A DNA stretch of 64,000 bases, from the NCBI RefSeq assembly GCF_009932555.1, contig NZ_BLJO01000001.1:622472-686471 (forward strand). Reading direction: 5' to 3'. Positions 53,770 through 61,995 of this stretch are shown here, piece after piece. The translations under genes were made by a program, and so were the position numbers. The stretch comes from Steroidobacter agaridevorans. Lineage in GTDB: Bacteria > Pseudomonadota > Gammaproteobacteria > Steroidobacterales > Steroidobacteraceae. Below the pieces are notes generated by a model. That model saw nothing but the letters and a program-made list of their open reading frames with translations, was not told where the DNA came from and searched no databases. Position 1 is the first letter of the stretch; the number at the start of each line of letters is the position of its first letter.

Positions 53770-53816
53770 CTCGACCGAAGACAGATTTTGTATGAGTTTA
53801 GTATTCAACGGTCGAG
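53770..53816. repeat. Inverted repeat CTCGACCG/CGGTCGAG around an AT-rich 31-base core
   Basis: Two perfect 8-base arms flank an AT-rich stretch that stands out in this GC-rich DNA, in the 133-base gap between the DUF2277 and GH35 genes. It is likely the promoter region of the GH35 gene, but no good -35/-10 pair was found. Confidence 0.4.
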
Positions 53817-53887
53817 CGCGGCTTGTCAAACTGGCGCCTCCGCAAAGCTGCATTGGCGCCGTCCAATTTCGCGATTCTTAAGACTTT

Positions 53888-54163
53888 TTACGCCTTCACG
53901 CCGAACCTCACGGCGTTGCGCGCTCGCGCCCGCTCGGCTTCGACTTCTCGATTCTTGGGCTCGGCGTTGGTGGACATCGAGCTGATCAAGGTACGCGCGG
54001 CGGCGGCCACCTCCTCCACCGCGCGCTCGAAGGCCGCTTCATTGGCCTTCGAGGGAATCGTGAACCCGCTGAGCTTGCGAACGAACTGCAGCGACGCGTC
54101 GTGAATCTCCGTGTCCGTCGCCGGCGGCTCGAAATTGAACAATGTCTTGATGTTCCGACACAT
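53888..54163 (-). CDS. DUF2277 family protein
   Basis: The 91-residue protein has the conserved start MCRNIKTLFNFEPPAT and the LQFVRKLSGFTIPSKANEAAFERAV segment that define DUF2277. It is predicted soluble and helical. The function is unknown. It follows the DUF1428 gene by 32 bases on the same strand, so the two probably form a small operon. Confidence 0.88.
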   Translation of the reverse strand: MCRNIKTLFNFEPPATDTEIHDASLQFVRKLSGFTIPSKANEAAFERAVEEVAAAARTLISSMSTNAEPKNREVEAERARARNAVRFGVKA

Positions 54164-54195
54164 GACTCACTCCGTCAGCACGCCGCGGGCCCGGC

Positions 54196-54549
54196 TCACA
54201 AACTGAACAGCATCTCGAAACCGCCGAAAATCATGCGCTTTCCGTCGATGGGCATCTCATTGAACATCGCCTTCATGCGCTCATCTGCCATCACTTTCGC
54301 ATTGATCGCGTCGCGCTGCTGGCGCGATTCATAAGTGATCCAGGCGAAGATGACGACCTCATCCGGCTTGACCTGCACGGCGCGGGGAAACGAGGTGAGC
54401 TCGCCATAAGGAACATCGTCGGCGGCGCATTCGACGTAACTCAGTGCGCCATGACTCTTCCACACCTCGCCGCAGATGCGCGCCTTTTCCTTGTAGACCT
54501 GCAACTTGTCCTTGGGCACGGGCACGACGAAACCATCTACATAGGCCAT
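54196..54549 (-). CDS. DUF1428 family protein (YbaA-like)
   Basis: The 117-residue protein has MAYVDGFVVPVPKDKLQVYKE, the central KSHGALSYVECAADDVPYG and the C-terminal PIDGKRMIFGGFEMLF of the DUF1428 dimeric alpha/beta-barrel family. No function is established. An AGGAG lies 8 bases before the ATG at 54549; longer in-frame starts give unconserved sequence. The 199-base gap to the divergent DUF3617 gene contains an AT-rich TAAATAATACT stretch at 54717-54727 that may be part of a plus-strand promoter. Confidence 0.88.
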   Translation of the reverse strand: MAYVDGFVVPVPKDKLQVYKEKARICGEVWKSHGALSYVECAADDVPYGELTSFPRAVQVKPDEVVIFAWITYESRQQRDAINAKVMADERMKAMFNEMPIDGKRMIFGGFEMLFSL

Positions 54550-54748
54550 TTGCGCTCTCCTGTTGCGTGAATCTCGTCGCAAGGACGCACCTGCCCGACC
54601 GATTCCGACAACGGCTGCGAAAATTCGTTCTGCCGCACGCTTTTGTCGGCCAAAAGTCAACTGCCATGACGGCGCATAGACCACAAGGAGGCCGCGTGCG
54701 AGCCTGCGGCCCGGTTAAATAATACTGGCTAACAGTGCGGGAAACTCC

Positions 54749-55792
54749 ATGAAAAACGTGTGCGCATTGCTGCTGCTCACCTGTGCCGGCACGTCGCTGG
54801 CGCTGGCCCAGGGCATCGAAGGCGAAAAGTGGAAGGTCACCAACACCATGCAGATGGGCGGCATGTCCATGCCCGGCCAGACCTCGGAGATCTGCAAGCA
54901 GCCCGACGCGGATGCCGAGCAGCCGCCGATCCGGACCGACGACAACTGCCAGATCTACGACATGAAACGCAGTGGCAATGTGCAGAGCTTCAAAATGCGT
55001 TGCGACGGCGAGGACAAGGTCGAAGGCTCGGCGCAGCTCACCTACATCAGCGCCGACCACTACAAGGGCCGGATGGAAATGACCACCGGCGGCGAGACCA
55101 TGGTCATGAACTACGAAGGCAAGAAGCTGGGCCAGTGCGACGGCACCGAAGCGAACTTCGTGGCCAAGAAAATCCTGGCGGATGCCGAGCGCCAGCAGAA
55201 GCTCGCCGAACAACAGATGATCCAGCGCTGCCACGATTTGGCCGCCAAAGCGGAGGACCCGTTCTTCCTGATGCAGTGTAAGGACCCCGCGGATAAGCGC
55301 ACCTATTGCGAAGCCGTGCGCAAGCCTGAGAACTTCCGTCGTCTCGCCCAGCAGGAGCGCCGGAACACTCGCAACGCATACGCCGCCAACAATCCGGGCG
55401 CCAAGCCGCTGACCGAGTCGGCCCGCATCTGCGGCTTCGGGCTCGAACAGGAACGCGAGGCGTTGTGTAAGGTCGCCGAGCAGAAGAACGATTTGAACTT
55501 CATCGCGACGGAGTGTCCGATTCAGGCCGCCGGCGTCGCCGCCGCCCAATGTGCCGGCCGCCGCTACACCGCCATTGCCGAGCGTTACCGCAGTTTCTGC
55601 TCCGAGTACGCGAGCAACCAGGACGAAGAGCAGCGCCAGCAGAGTGCCGGGGCTGCATCGACGTACGACGGCAGCACTGGACAGGATCAGCCGCAAGACG
55701 CGCAGCAGGAGCAGCCTCAGACCACCGGCGACAAGGCCAAGGGTCTGTTCAACAAGGGCAAGAAGGCGCTGGGTGGTCTGTTCTCGAACTAA
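54749..55792 (+). CDS. DUF3617 domain-containing secreted protein
   Basis: The 347-residue product has a signal peptide (cleavage near SLALAQ). The DUF3617 region (about 22-135) has GEKWKVTNTMQMGGMSMPGQTSEIC and CDGEDKVEGSAQLTYIS patterns. A cysteine-containing helical middle follows, with a low-complexity Gln-rich tail (QDQPQDAQQEQPQ) ending in GLFNKGKKALGGLFSN. It is probably periplasmic. The function is unknown. A very strong hairpin follows the stop. Confidence 0.85.
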   Translation: MKNVCALLLLTCAGTSLALAQGIEGEKWKVTNTMQMGGMSMPGQTSEICKQPDADAEQPPIRTDDNCQIYDMKRSGNVQSFKMRCDGEDKVEGSAQLTYISADHYKGRMEMTTGGETMVMNYEGKKLGQCDGTEANFVAKKILADAERQQKLAEQQMIQRCHDLAAKAEDPFFLMQCKDPADKRTYCEAVRKPENFRRLAQQERRNTRNAYAANNPGAKPLTESARICGFGLEQEREALCKVAEQKNDLNFIATECPIQAAGVAAAQCAGRRYTAIAERYRSFCSEYASNQDEEQRQQSAGAASTYDGSTGQDQPQDAQQEQPQTTGDKAKGLFNKGKKALGGLFSN

Positions 55793-56624
55793 TCGTCACA
55801 TCGCGCGCCGATCGTGGAGGCAGGCCGCTGCCTCCACGATCGGCGCGTTGCTGTTGACGCTCATCTCGCCTCTGCACGCGGAGGCGCCGGATCCTTATCC
55901 TTCGGCGGCTCGCAGCTACCTGGTCGTTCTCGACGATCAGCTGCTGTGGCAACGAGCGCCGACGCTTCGTCTCCAGCCCGCCTCGCTCGCAAAGTTACTT
56001 ACAGCGCTCGTCGCCCTAGACTCCAACTGGAACGCTGAGCGCTGGCTAACCGTCAGCAAGTATGCCGCGAGCGTTCCCCCTTCTCGCCTTGGGCTGAAAG
56101 CCGGCGAAGAAATTACGGCCGGCTCGGCGCTGGCCGCGATGCTGATCCGCTCCGCTAACGATGCGTGCCGTGCACTCGTCGAAAGTGTCACGCCCGACCT
56201 CACAGAATTCAGAGCACGCATGAACGCGCGCGCCGTGCGACTCGGCATGCGCGAATCGAACTTCGTCGATCCCTGTGGTTTCGATGCCGCCGGCCAATAC
56301 ACGACCGCCACGGATTTGCTGAAGCTCGCGCAGGCAGCTCGAACGGTGCCTCTCATCTCGCACCTCGCAGCTCTTCCCGAAGCGCAGCTCACCACGCGCG
56401 CCGGACGCACGATCAAATTCATGAGCACCAACGCGCTGCTCGGACGGCTGGCCGGCACGGAAGGATTGAAAACCGGCAACACCTCGCAGGCCGGGCAATG
56501 TTTGATCGCGTACGTACGGCGGCAGAATCATGACGTCTGGCTCATCATGCTGGGCGGCACCGAACGCTGGTGGCTGGCGCATGGAATGATCGAAGATGCG
56601 TTCGGCTCCATCCTTGCAAACTGA
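55773..56624 (+). CDS. D-alanyl-D-alanine carboxypeptidase, PBP5 (S11) family
   Basis: This serine peptidase trims peptidoglycan stem peptides. All three S11 motifs are present: ASLAKLLTAL (nucleophile Ser and Lys, near 71), SANDA (near 127) and LKTGNT (near 233). At about 283 residues it lacks the C-terminal PBP5 stalk and membrane anchor. The start is uncertain: the GTG at 55773 gives a good signal peptide (arginine-rich, then ASTIGALLLTLISPLHA) and overlaps the DUF3617 gene by 20 bases. A TTG at 55848, right after the hairpin, gives only a very short leader. It overlaps the next gene by 29 bases. Confidence 0.85.
   Translation: MVCSRTNRHIARRSWRQAAASTIGALLLTLISPLHAEAPDPYPSAARSYLVVLDDQLLWQRAPTLRLQPASLAKLLTALVALDSNWNAERWLTVSKYAASVPPSRLGLKAGEEITAGSALAAMLIRSANDACRALVESVTPDLTEFRARMNARAVRLGMRESNFVDPCGFDAAGQYTTATDLLKLAQAARTVPLISHLAALPEAQLTTRAGRTIKFMSTNALLGRLAGTEGLKTGNTSQAGQCLIAYVRRQNHDVWLIMLGGTERWWLAHGMIEDAFGSILAN
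55804..55847. terminator. 20-base perfect inverted repeat (terminator-like hairpin)
   Basis: Two perfectly complementary 20-base arms (55804-55823 and 55828-55847) enclose a 4-base GCCG loop, 11 bases after the DUF3617 stop. Only TTGCTGTT follows, so there is no classical T run. The hairpin lies in the region that would encode the leader of the next gene, whose start it may hide. Confidence 0.6.
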
Positions 56625-58020
56625 AACCTCCGCAGCAGGAGTTTCCTGGACGACGGCGTTGCTACCGGCGCTGCCAGCCTTCGCCGTGATTGTGCTCTGG
56701 TGGCCTTCGCTCTGCGCCAGCTTCCAATTCGACGATTGGAACGTCATCGTCAACGAGCCCCGCGTCCATTCGCTTGCCGCGTGGTGGCACTCGATGCCGG
56801 GAATTCGCCCGTTGCTGAAGCTCAGCTACGCATTGAATTTTTCGCTCGATCCCAGTCCGACCGGCTTTCGTGTTGTAAACATCCTCATTCATGCGCTGAA
56901 CGCGACGCTCGTAGGGTTGCTGCTTCGGACACGCGCGCTTCGTGCCGGGCTGTCTGAAGTGAAAGCCTCCCACGCGGCTTTGTTCACAGCGCTGCTGTTC
57001 GCGCTTCATCCGGTGCAAACCGAAGCCGTCACCTACATCTCCGGCCGCTCCAGCTCGCTCGCGGCGTGCTTCTGTTTGTTGAGCCTCTATTGCTGGGTTC
57101 GCAGCGAAGCCAGCGAGCGAAGCGCCGCGTGGCTGCTGGCGTGCTGCGTTTGTTTTGGATTGGCCGTCGCGACCAAAGAGACAGCCTTGATACTGCCGCT
57201 CGCGCTGCTGCTCTACTCCACCGATCGTCCGTTGTCGCAAACGTTGCAGCGACTGACGCCATTGTTCCTGCTCATGGCGCTGATGCTGGCGGTCGCGCTC
57301 AGCCTGCCGACCTACCGGCGCTTGCTCGCAGTGAGTCTCGACACGCGCACCATCGGCGAGAATCTGCTGACACAATCGCACGCAATCTTCTATCTGGCAG
57401 GCCAGTTGCTGCGCATCTCGAACGGCAACGCCGATCCGCAGCTGCCGGTGATCGATGCATTGAACTGGAACGCCGCGCTCTCCGCGTTCGCCTTAGCCAA
57501 CACGCTGCTTTGGGCGCTGCTCAACATCCGACGCAGGCCGCTGGCTGCCTTCGCAGTGTTGTGGTTCATGCTATGGCTCGCGCCGACGAACTCACTGCTG
57601 CCCCGCCTCGACGTTGCCAACGATCGTCAGTTGTATCTGGCACTGATCGGTCCCGCCTGGTGGCTGGCGGTGCATCTCGTCACTTGGCACCCCACTCGAG
57701 CCGCGCTGCGCCCAGTTGCTGGTGCTTTGATTCTGGTCGCGCTGAGCTGGGCTACGTATCAACGCAACCTCGTGTACGAGACCGAAGTCGCCTTCTGGGA
57801 AGACACCGCCGCTCGCAATCCCGAAAATTCCCGAGCCGCGAACAATCTTGGGATGGCCTACGCCATCGAGTGCCGGCTCGGGGACGCGGAGACCGCATTC
57901 AAGCGCGCCATCGCATTGAGCGGCGACGACTATTACTCACGCATCAACCTGATCCTGCTGCGCAAGGGCCTGCTGCCCGGCGTGGATCCGAAGCGCTGCC
58001 GGCACGCGACCTACAACTGA
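56596..58020 (+). CDS. TMTC-like membrane protein with C-terminal TPR (probable GT-C-type)
   Basis: The 474-residue protein has about ten membrane segments and one C-terminal TPR unit (ENSRAANNLGMAYAIECRLGDAETAFKRAI). The first loop FQFDDWNVIVNEPRVHSLAAWW (near 43), with its Asp-Asp pair, and the ALHPVQTEAVTYISGRSSSL segment (near 138) are typical of the DUF1736/TMTC group, whose eukaryotic members are protein O-mannosyltransferases. The bacterial role is unknown. It overlaps the carboxypeptidase gene, so the two are probably co-translated. Confidence 0.82.
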   Translation: MRSAPSLQTETSAAGVSWTTALLPALPAFAVIVLWWPSLCASFQFDDWNVIVNEPRVHSLAAWWHSMPGIRPLLKLSYALNFSLDPSPTGFRVVNILIHALNATLVGLLLRTRALRAGLSEVKASHAALFTALLFALHPVQTEAVTYISGRSSSLAACFCLLSLYCWVRSEASERSAAWLLACCVCFGLAVATKETALILPLALLLYSTDRPLSQTLQRLTPLFLLMALMLAVALSLPTYRRLLAVSLDTRTIGENLLTQSHAIFYLAGQLLRISNGNADPQLPVIDALNWNAALSAFALANTLLWALLNIRRRPLAAFAVLWFMLWLAPTNSLLPRLDVANDRQLYLALIGPAWWLAVHLVTWHPTRAALRPVAGALILVALSWATYQRNLVYETEVAFWEDTAARNPENSRAANNLGMAYAIECRLGDAETAFKRAIALSGDDYYSRINLILLRKGLLPGVDPKRCRHATYN

Positions 58021-58092
58021 TCGAGCCTCGGAACATCCCGCCTCGTGCTGCGTCATTGCTCTGTCCACGAGCGCGCCGAGCAAGGTGTTGCA

Positions 58093-59103
58093 ATGCCTCC
58101 GACCGTCGATCCCAACGAGATCGCACACACCGAAACGAATCGGGGACGCCTCGCCCACCGGCCGGTGGATATCACCTGGCGCGGCTGGTGGGATGTGATC
58201 TGGCGGGTCCAGACTCAGCTCGATGCCGACAACGTGTCCATCGTTGCCGGCGGGCTTGCCTTGTTCGCACTGCTGGCCGTGTTCCCGAGTCTCGCCGCCG
58301 CCGTCGCCATCTACGGCCTGGTGGCTTCGCCCGAAGCGATCGCCGCGCAGATTCAGGCATTCAGCGAGATGCTGCCGGCCGCGACCCTGCAGATTCTGCA
58401 GAGCCAGCTGCAAAACCTGGTCAACCAGAGGAATGAAACACTCAGCATCGGCGTCGTGATCGGCATCCTGGTCGCGATGTGGAGCGCGCGCAAGGGCATG
58501 GTGGCGTTGATCACCGCGGTGAACGTCGCATACAACGAGCACGATCGCCGCTCATTCCTGCAACGGATGTTGCTCTCGTTCACGTTCACGGTTTGCGGCG
58601 TCGTCGGCTTCGTGGTGATGGTGCTGATCGGTGTGGCGGTGCCCATCGTGCTCGCATTCATTCCATTGGGCACGGCCACGCAATGGGTATTGCTCATTAT
58701 TCGATGGGCGCTGCTGTGGGTGATTGCGGTCTTCGCGCTCTCGGCCTTGTATCGATTCGCTCCGCATCGAACGCATCCGCGCTGGGAATGGGTCAACGCC
58801 GGCTCCGTCATCGCCGCGACGTTGTGGCTGCTGGGCGGCGTGCTGTTCGCGATCTATGTGCGTAACTTCAATTCGTTCGGCGAAGCGTATGGTGCGATCG
58901 GCGGCGTAGTCGTGATGTTGATGTGGTTCTATGTGTCCGCCTACGTCGTGATCCTTGGCGCGGAGATCAACTCCGAGCTCGAGCGACAGACACTGAATGA
59001 CACGACGATCGGACCGGTAAAGCCGCTCGGCGAGCGCGGCGCGTTCTCGGCGGACACGGTCGGCCCGCGGGGTTGGCACTGGAAACGGGCGGCTAAACAC
59101 TGA
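58093..59103 (+). CDS. YihY/virulence factor BrkB family membrane protein
   Basis: The 336-residue protein has about six membrane segments with family sequence: GWWDVIWRVQTQLDADNVSIVAGGLALFALLAVFPSLAAAVA near 31, WSARKGMVALITAVNVAYNE near 131, a central hydrophobic pair and YGAIGGVVVMLMWFYVSAYVVILGAEINSELE near 268. The family was once called ribonuclease BN, which is not its function; its role is unknown. I chose the ATG at 58093 with AAGGTG upstream; a GTG at 58045 is a possible longer start. Confidence 0.92.
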   Translation: MPPTVDPNEIAHTETNRGRLAHRPVDITWRGWWDVIWRVQTQLDADNVSIVAGGLALFALLAVFPSLAAAVAIYGLVASPEAIAAQIQAFSEMLPAATLQILQSQLQNLVNQRNETLSIGVVIGILVAMWSARKGMVALITAVNVAYNEHDRRSFLQRMLLSFTFTVCGVVGFVVMVLIGVAVPIVLAFIPLGTATQWVLLIIRWALLWVIAVFALSALYRFAPHRTHPRWEWVNAGSVIAATLWLLGGVLFAIYVRNFNSFGEAYGAIGGVVVMLMWFYVSAYVVILGAEINSELERQTLNDTTIGPVKPLGERGAFSADTVGPRGWHWKRAAKH

Positions 59104-59116
59104 GGGTCGGCCGCGT

Positions 59117-59473
59117 TCACAACCGCGGGCACGCGCTGACCACCAGCGCTGGCAGAACCAGCAACACCAAGGCGATCAGTGCAATCCCGCCGCTCGCCAA
59201 AGTCACGAAACCGATGAAACGCGAATGCTCGTCGATCGCTGCGTCTCGCTGTAAACGATAACCGCGACGTACGACCGCCACGGTGGCCGCGCCGGCGATC
59301 AGCGACGCGAGCAGCGTCATCAGCGTGACGATGGGCACACCGAACCAGCTCACATCGGCAAAGCCCCGCGCACACGCAACCGCCGCGAATACATACACGA
59401 AGGCGAAATCCGCCATCCAGACGAGCAGCCCGCCCAGAATCAAAAACGTGGTTCTCGTGAAGGGATGTCGCAT
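59117..59473 (-). CDS. Small membrane protein of the cytochrome oxidase operon
   Basis: The roughly 118-residue protein has three or four hydrophobic segments (TFLILGGLLVWMADFAFVYVFAAVA, VPIVTLMTLLASLIAGAATVAVV, GFVTLASGGIALIALVLLVLPALVV). I do not recognise the family. It begins at the stop of the subunit I+III gene and is the last gene of the oxidase operon, so it may be a small accessory subunit or assembly factor. A GTG at 59479 forms a GTGA overlap; the ATG at 59473 has GGGGTG upstream and is used here. Confidence 0.7.
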   Translation of the reverse strand: MRHPFTRTTFLILGGLLVWMADFAFVYVFAAVACARGFADVSWFGVPIVTLMTLLASLIAGAATVAVVRRGYRLQRDAAIDEHSRFIGFVTLASGGIALIALVLLVLPALVVSACPRL

Positions 59474-59475
59474 GA

Positions 59476-61995
59476 TCACCCCAGCCGAGGCGAATGCATC
59501 ACGACCAGCGCGACGACTCCCTGCGCCGCGCAGTAGTAGCTCATGATGCGGGTGTTATCGAAAACATTCCGACGCACCGAGTCGATCATGCCGAGCGACA
59601 GTCGCGCCACGGAGAAGCCGACCATCAACGTCAGCAACACGGCATGCAGCCCCTGCCAGGCCACCATCGTGTAAGCCGTCGATGCATAACCATGCAAGTG
59701 GGGGCGAAGATTCGTTCCCATCAACGCATGCAAGCTCGCTCCAAATGCGAGCCATATCGCCACCAGCGCAATCAACAGAGCGACGATCACGCCGCGACGC
59801 CGGCTCGCCCCCAGCGCCCGATTCGCCGCGAACAAGGCCCCGGCAACGACGAGCCAGGCAATGAGCGCCGCCACGGAGCTTCCCACCAGTGGCATATCCA
59901 GACTCTCCGGGGGAAAGCCGGACAACGTCACCGTCCATAGATAAAGAAACGAAAAGATCAAACACGCGAAGATGCTGCCATCCACGAGCATCAACACGAC
60001 CACCGACCACCACGAATGCGAGCGGCTACCACTCATGTAATCCGGCAGACTGAGCCCGCCGCCGACATCGAACAGCTTTCCCGAGGGCGCGGGGTCGCTG
60101 TCCCACAACCACATGAGAATGCTGCCCAGTGCGACCAGCGCTCCGGCAATCGCGACGATCATCCACTTGACCGTGAGCGCGAGAAAGAAGACCGCCGTGC
60201 CGACGCCAGCCAGCATCGGCAACCAGCTCGATCCCGGCAGACGCAATAGATACTCGGGTCGCGCATCGACGGGACTGGTGACAATGCTCTCTCGACCGCC
60301 CGTCATCGTGCCGGGCAGATAGTGCTGACCTGCGTCCACTTCCTGTCGCAGCGCCGCTCGATTCCACAGCGGCTCGCGGCTGTCGATGAAAGGCACGCTG
60401 CGAATCGCATACTCATCCTGCGGCAGCCATTCGAGCGTGCCCGCGTTCCAGGGATTGGTATCCACTTTCCCAGCGGGCCGGAAGTGCAACATCAGATCCA
60501 GCAACACGATGCCGATACCTGCCGCAAACAAGAATGCTCCGATCGTCGAGAGCAAGTTGTAAGGCTCCAGGCCATAACCCTCCGCGTACGTCCAGACGCG
60601 GCGTGGCATGCCCAGCAGCCCGGCAATATGCATGGGGAAGAAAGCCAGGTTCACGCCAATGAACATGATGGCGCAGGCCCACTTCCCCATGCGCTCCGAC
60701 AGGTGCCGGCCACTGATCATCGGCGCCCAGTAATAGATGCCCGCGAACACAGGAAACAACATGCCGCCGATCAGCACGTAGTGCAGGTGAGCCACGACGA
60801 AATATGTATCGTGCGCCTGCCAGTCGTAAGGCACGACCGCGAGCATGACGCCAGTCAATCCACCCAGCACGAATACACCGAAGAAGCCGAGCAGGAAGTA
60901 AGTCGGCGTCGCGCGCTGCACGTTGCCTCGCCACAGCGTGGCGATCCACGAAAACACTTGCAGCCCGGCCGGAATCGCCACCGCCATGCTCGCCGCGGAG
61001 AAGAAGCTGAGCGACAGGTGCGGCATGCCGGTCGCAAACATGTGATGCACCCACAATGCAAAGGAGATGGTCCCCGTCGCCAGCATCGCGACCACGATCC
61101 AGCGATATCCGATCAACGGCGCCTGCGCCATGGTCGCGACCATCATCGACACCAGGCCCGCCGCCGGCAGGAAAATGATGTAGACATCCGGATGTCCGAA
61201 CAGCCAGAACAGATGCTGCCAGAGCAACGGATCGCCGCCCCGCTCGGCCAGGAAGAACGGCCAGTGGAACGCGCGCTCGAGCTCGAGCAGCGCCGTCGCG
61301 AGAATCACTGGCGGAAAGCCGAAGATGATCATCGCGCCGACGATGAGCATCGCCCACAGATAGATGGGCATCTTGTCGAGCGTCATGCCCGGCGGCCGCG
61401 TTCGCAAGATGCCCACGACGATCTCGATCGCGCCGGCGATGGCCGAGATCTCGATGAACCCGATGCCGAGCAGCCAGAAGTCCGTGCGCAGCCCGGGCGA
61501 GAACTCGTAGCTGGTGAGCGGCGGATACATGAACCAGCCGCCGTCGGGGGCAAGGTCGAAGAAGATGGTGGTGAAGAACACCAGCCCGCCGACGAAATAC
61601 GCCCAGAACGCATAGGCCGACAGCCGAGGGAACGGCAGGTCTCGCGCTCCCTGCATCGCCGGCAACAACAGAATGCCGATCGCCTCGACCACCGGCACGG
61701 CGAACAGAAACATCATCACCGAGCCGTGCATCGTGAACAGCTGGTTGTACAGATCGGCATCGACCAGGTTGTTTCCCGGCACCGCCAGCTGAGTGCGCAT
61801 GATCAGCGCCAGAATGCCACCGAGCACCAGAAACAACAGCGCCGCGCCGATGTACCAGAGACCGATCGCTGTGTTGTTGACTTGCGTCAGTACGCGCCAG
61901 CCTTTCGGCCGTTCCCAGACAGCGCGCAATCGGTCGAACTCACCAGCGGGACGCGGCAGCGAGTTCGGCAGCTCAGGCGATGCGCCCGAGCTCAC
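59476..61995 (-). CDS. ctaD: Cytochrome c oxidase subunit I fused to subunit III (CtaD-CtaE)
   Basis: The 839-residue heme-copper oxidase core has all heme and copper ligands: His in TMHGSVMM (near 90), HPDVY (near 268, cross-link His and Tyr), VHHMF (near 317) and VAHLHYV. Subunit III-like helices occupy about 615-839. Unusual residues are Asp where E286 (Rhodobacter numbering) normally lies (GHPDVY) and Gln where K362 lies (PAGLQVFSW). The usual NN of the D-channel segment is SA (FPRLSAYAFW). The GTG at 61995 has GGGGAG six bases upstream and overlaps the subunit II stop (GTGA); an upstream GTG at 62013 is less likely. Confidence 0.93.
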   Translation of the reverse strand: MSSGASPELPNSLPRPAGEFDRLRAVWERPKGWRVLTQVNNTAIGLWYIGAALLFLVLGGILALIMRTQLAVPGNNLVDADLYNQLFTMHGSVMMFLFAVPVVEAIGILLLPAMQGARDLPFPRLSAYAFWAYFVGGLVFFTTIFFDLAPDGGWFMYPPLTSYEFSPGLRTDFWLLGIGFIEISAIAGAIEIVVGILRTRPPGMTLDKMPIYLWAMLIVGAMIIFGFPPVILATALLELERAFHWPFFLAERGGDPLLWQHLFWLFGHPDVYIIFLPAAGLVSMMVATMAQAPLIGYRWIVVAMLATGTISFALWVHHMFATGMPHLSLSFFSAASMAVAIPAGLQVFSWIATLWRGNVQRATPTYFLLGFFGVFVLGGLTGVMLAVVPYDWQAHDTYFVVAHLHYVLIGGMLFPVFAGIYYWAPMISGRHLSERMGKWACAIMFIGVNLAFFPMHIAGLLGMPRRVWTYAEGYGLEPYNLLSTIGAFLFAAGIGIVLLDLMLHFRPAGKVDTNPWNAGTLEWLPQDEYAIRSVPFIDSREPLWNRAALRQEVDAGQHYLPGTMTGGRESIVTSPVDARPEYLLRLPGSSWLPMLAGVGTAVFFLALTVKWMIVAIAGALVALGSILMWLWDSDPAPSGKLFDVGGGLSLPDYMSGSRSHSWWSVVVLMLVDGSIFACLIFSFLYLWTVTLSGFPPESLDMPLVGSSVAALIAWLVVAGALFAANRALGASRRRGVIVALLIALVAIWLAFGASLHALMGTNLRPHLHGYASTAYTMVAWQGLHAVLLTLMVGFSVARLSLGMIDSVRRNVFDNTRIMSYYCAAQGVVALVVMHSPRLG

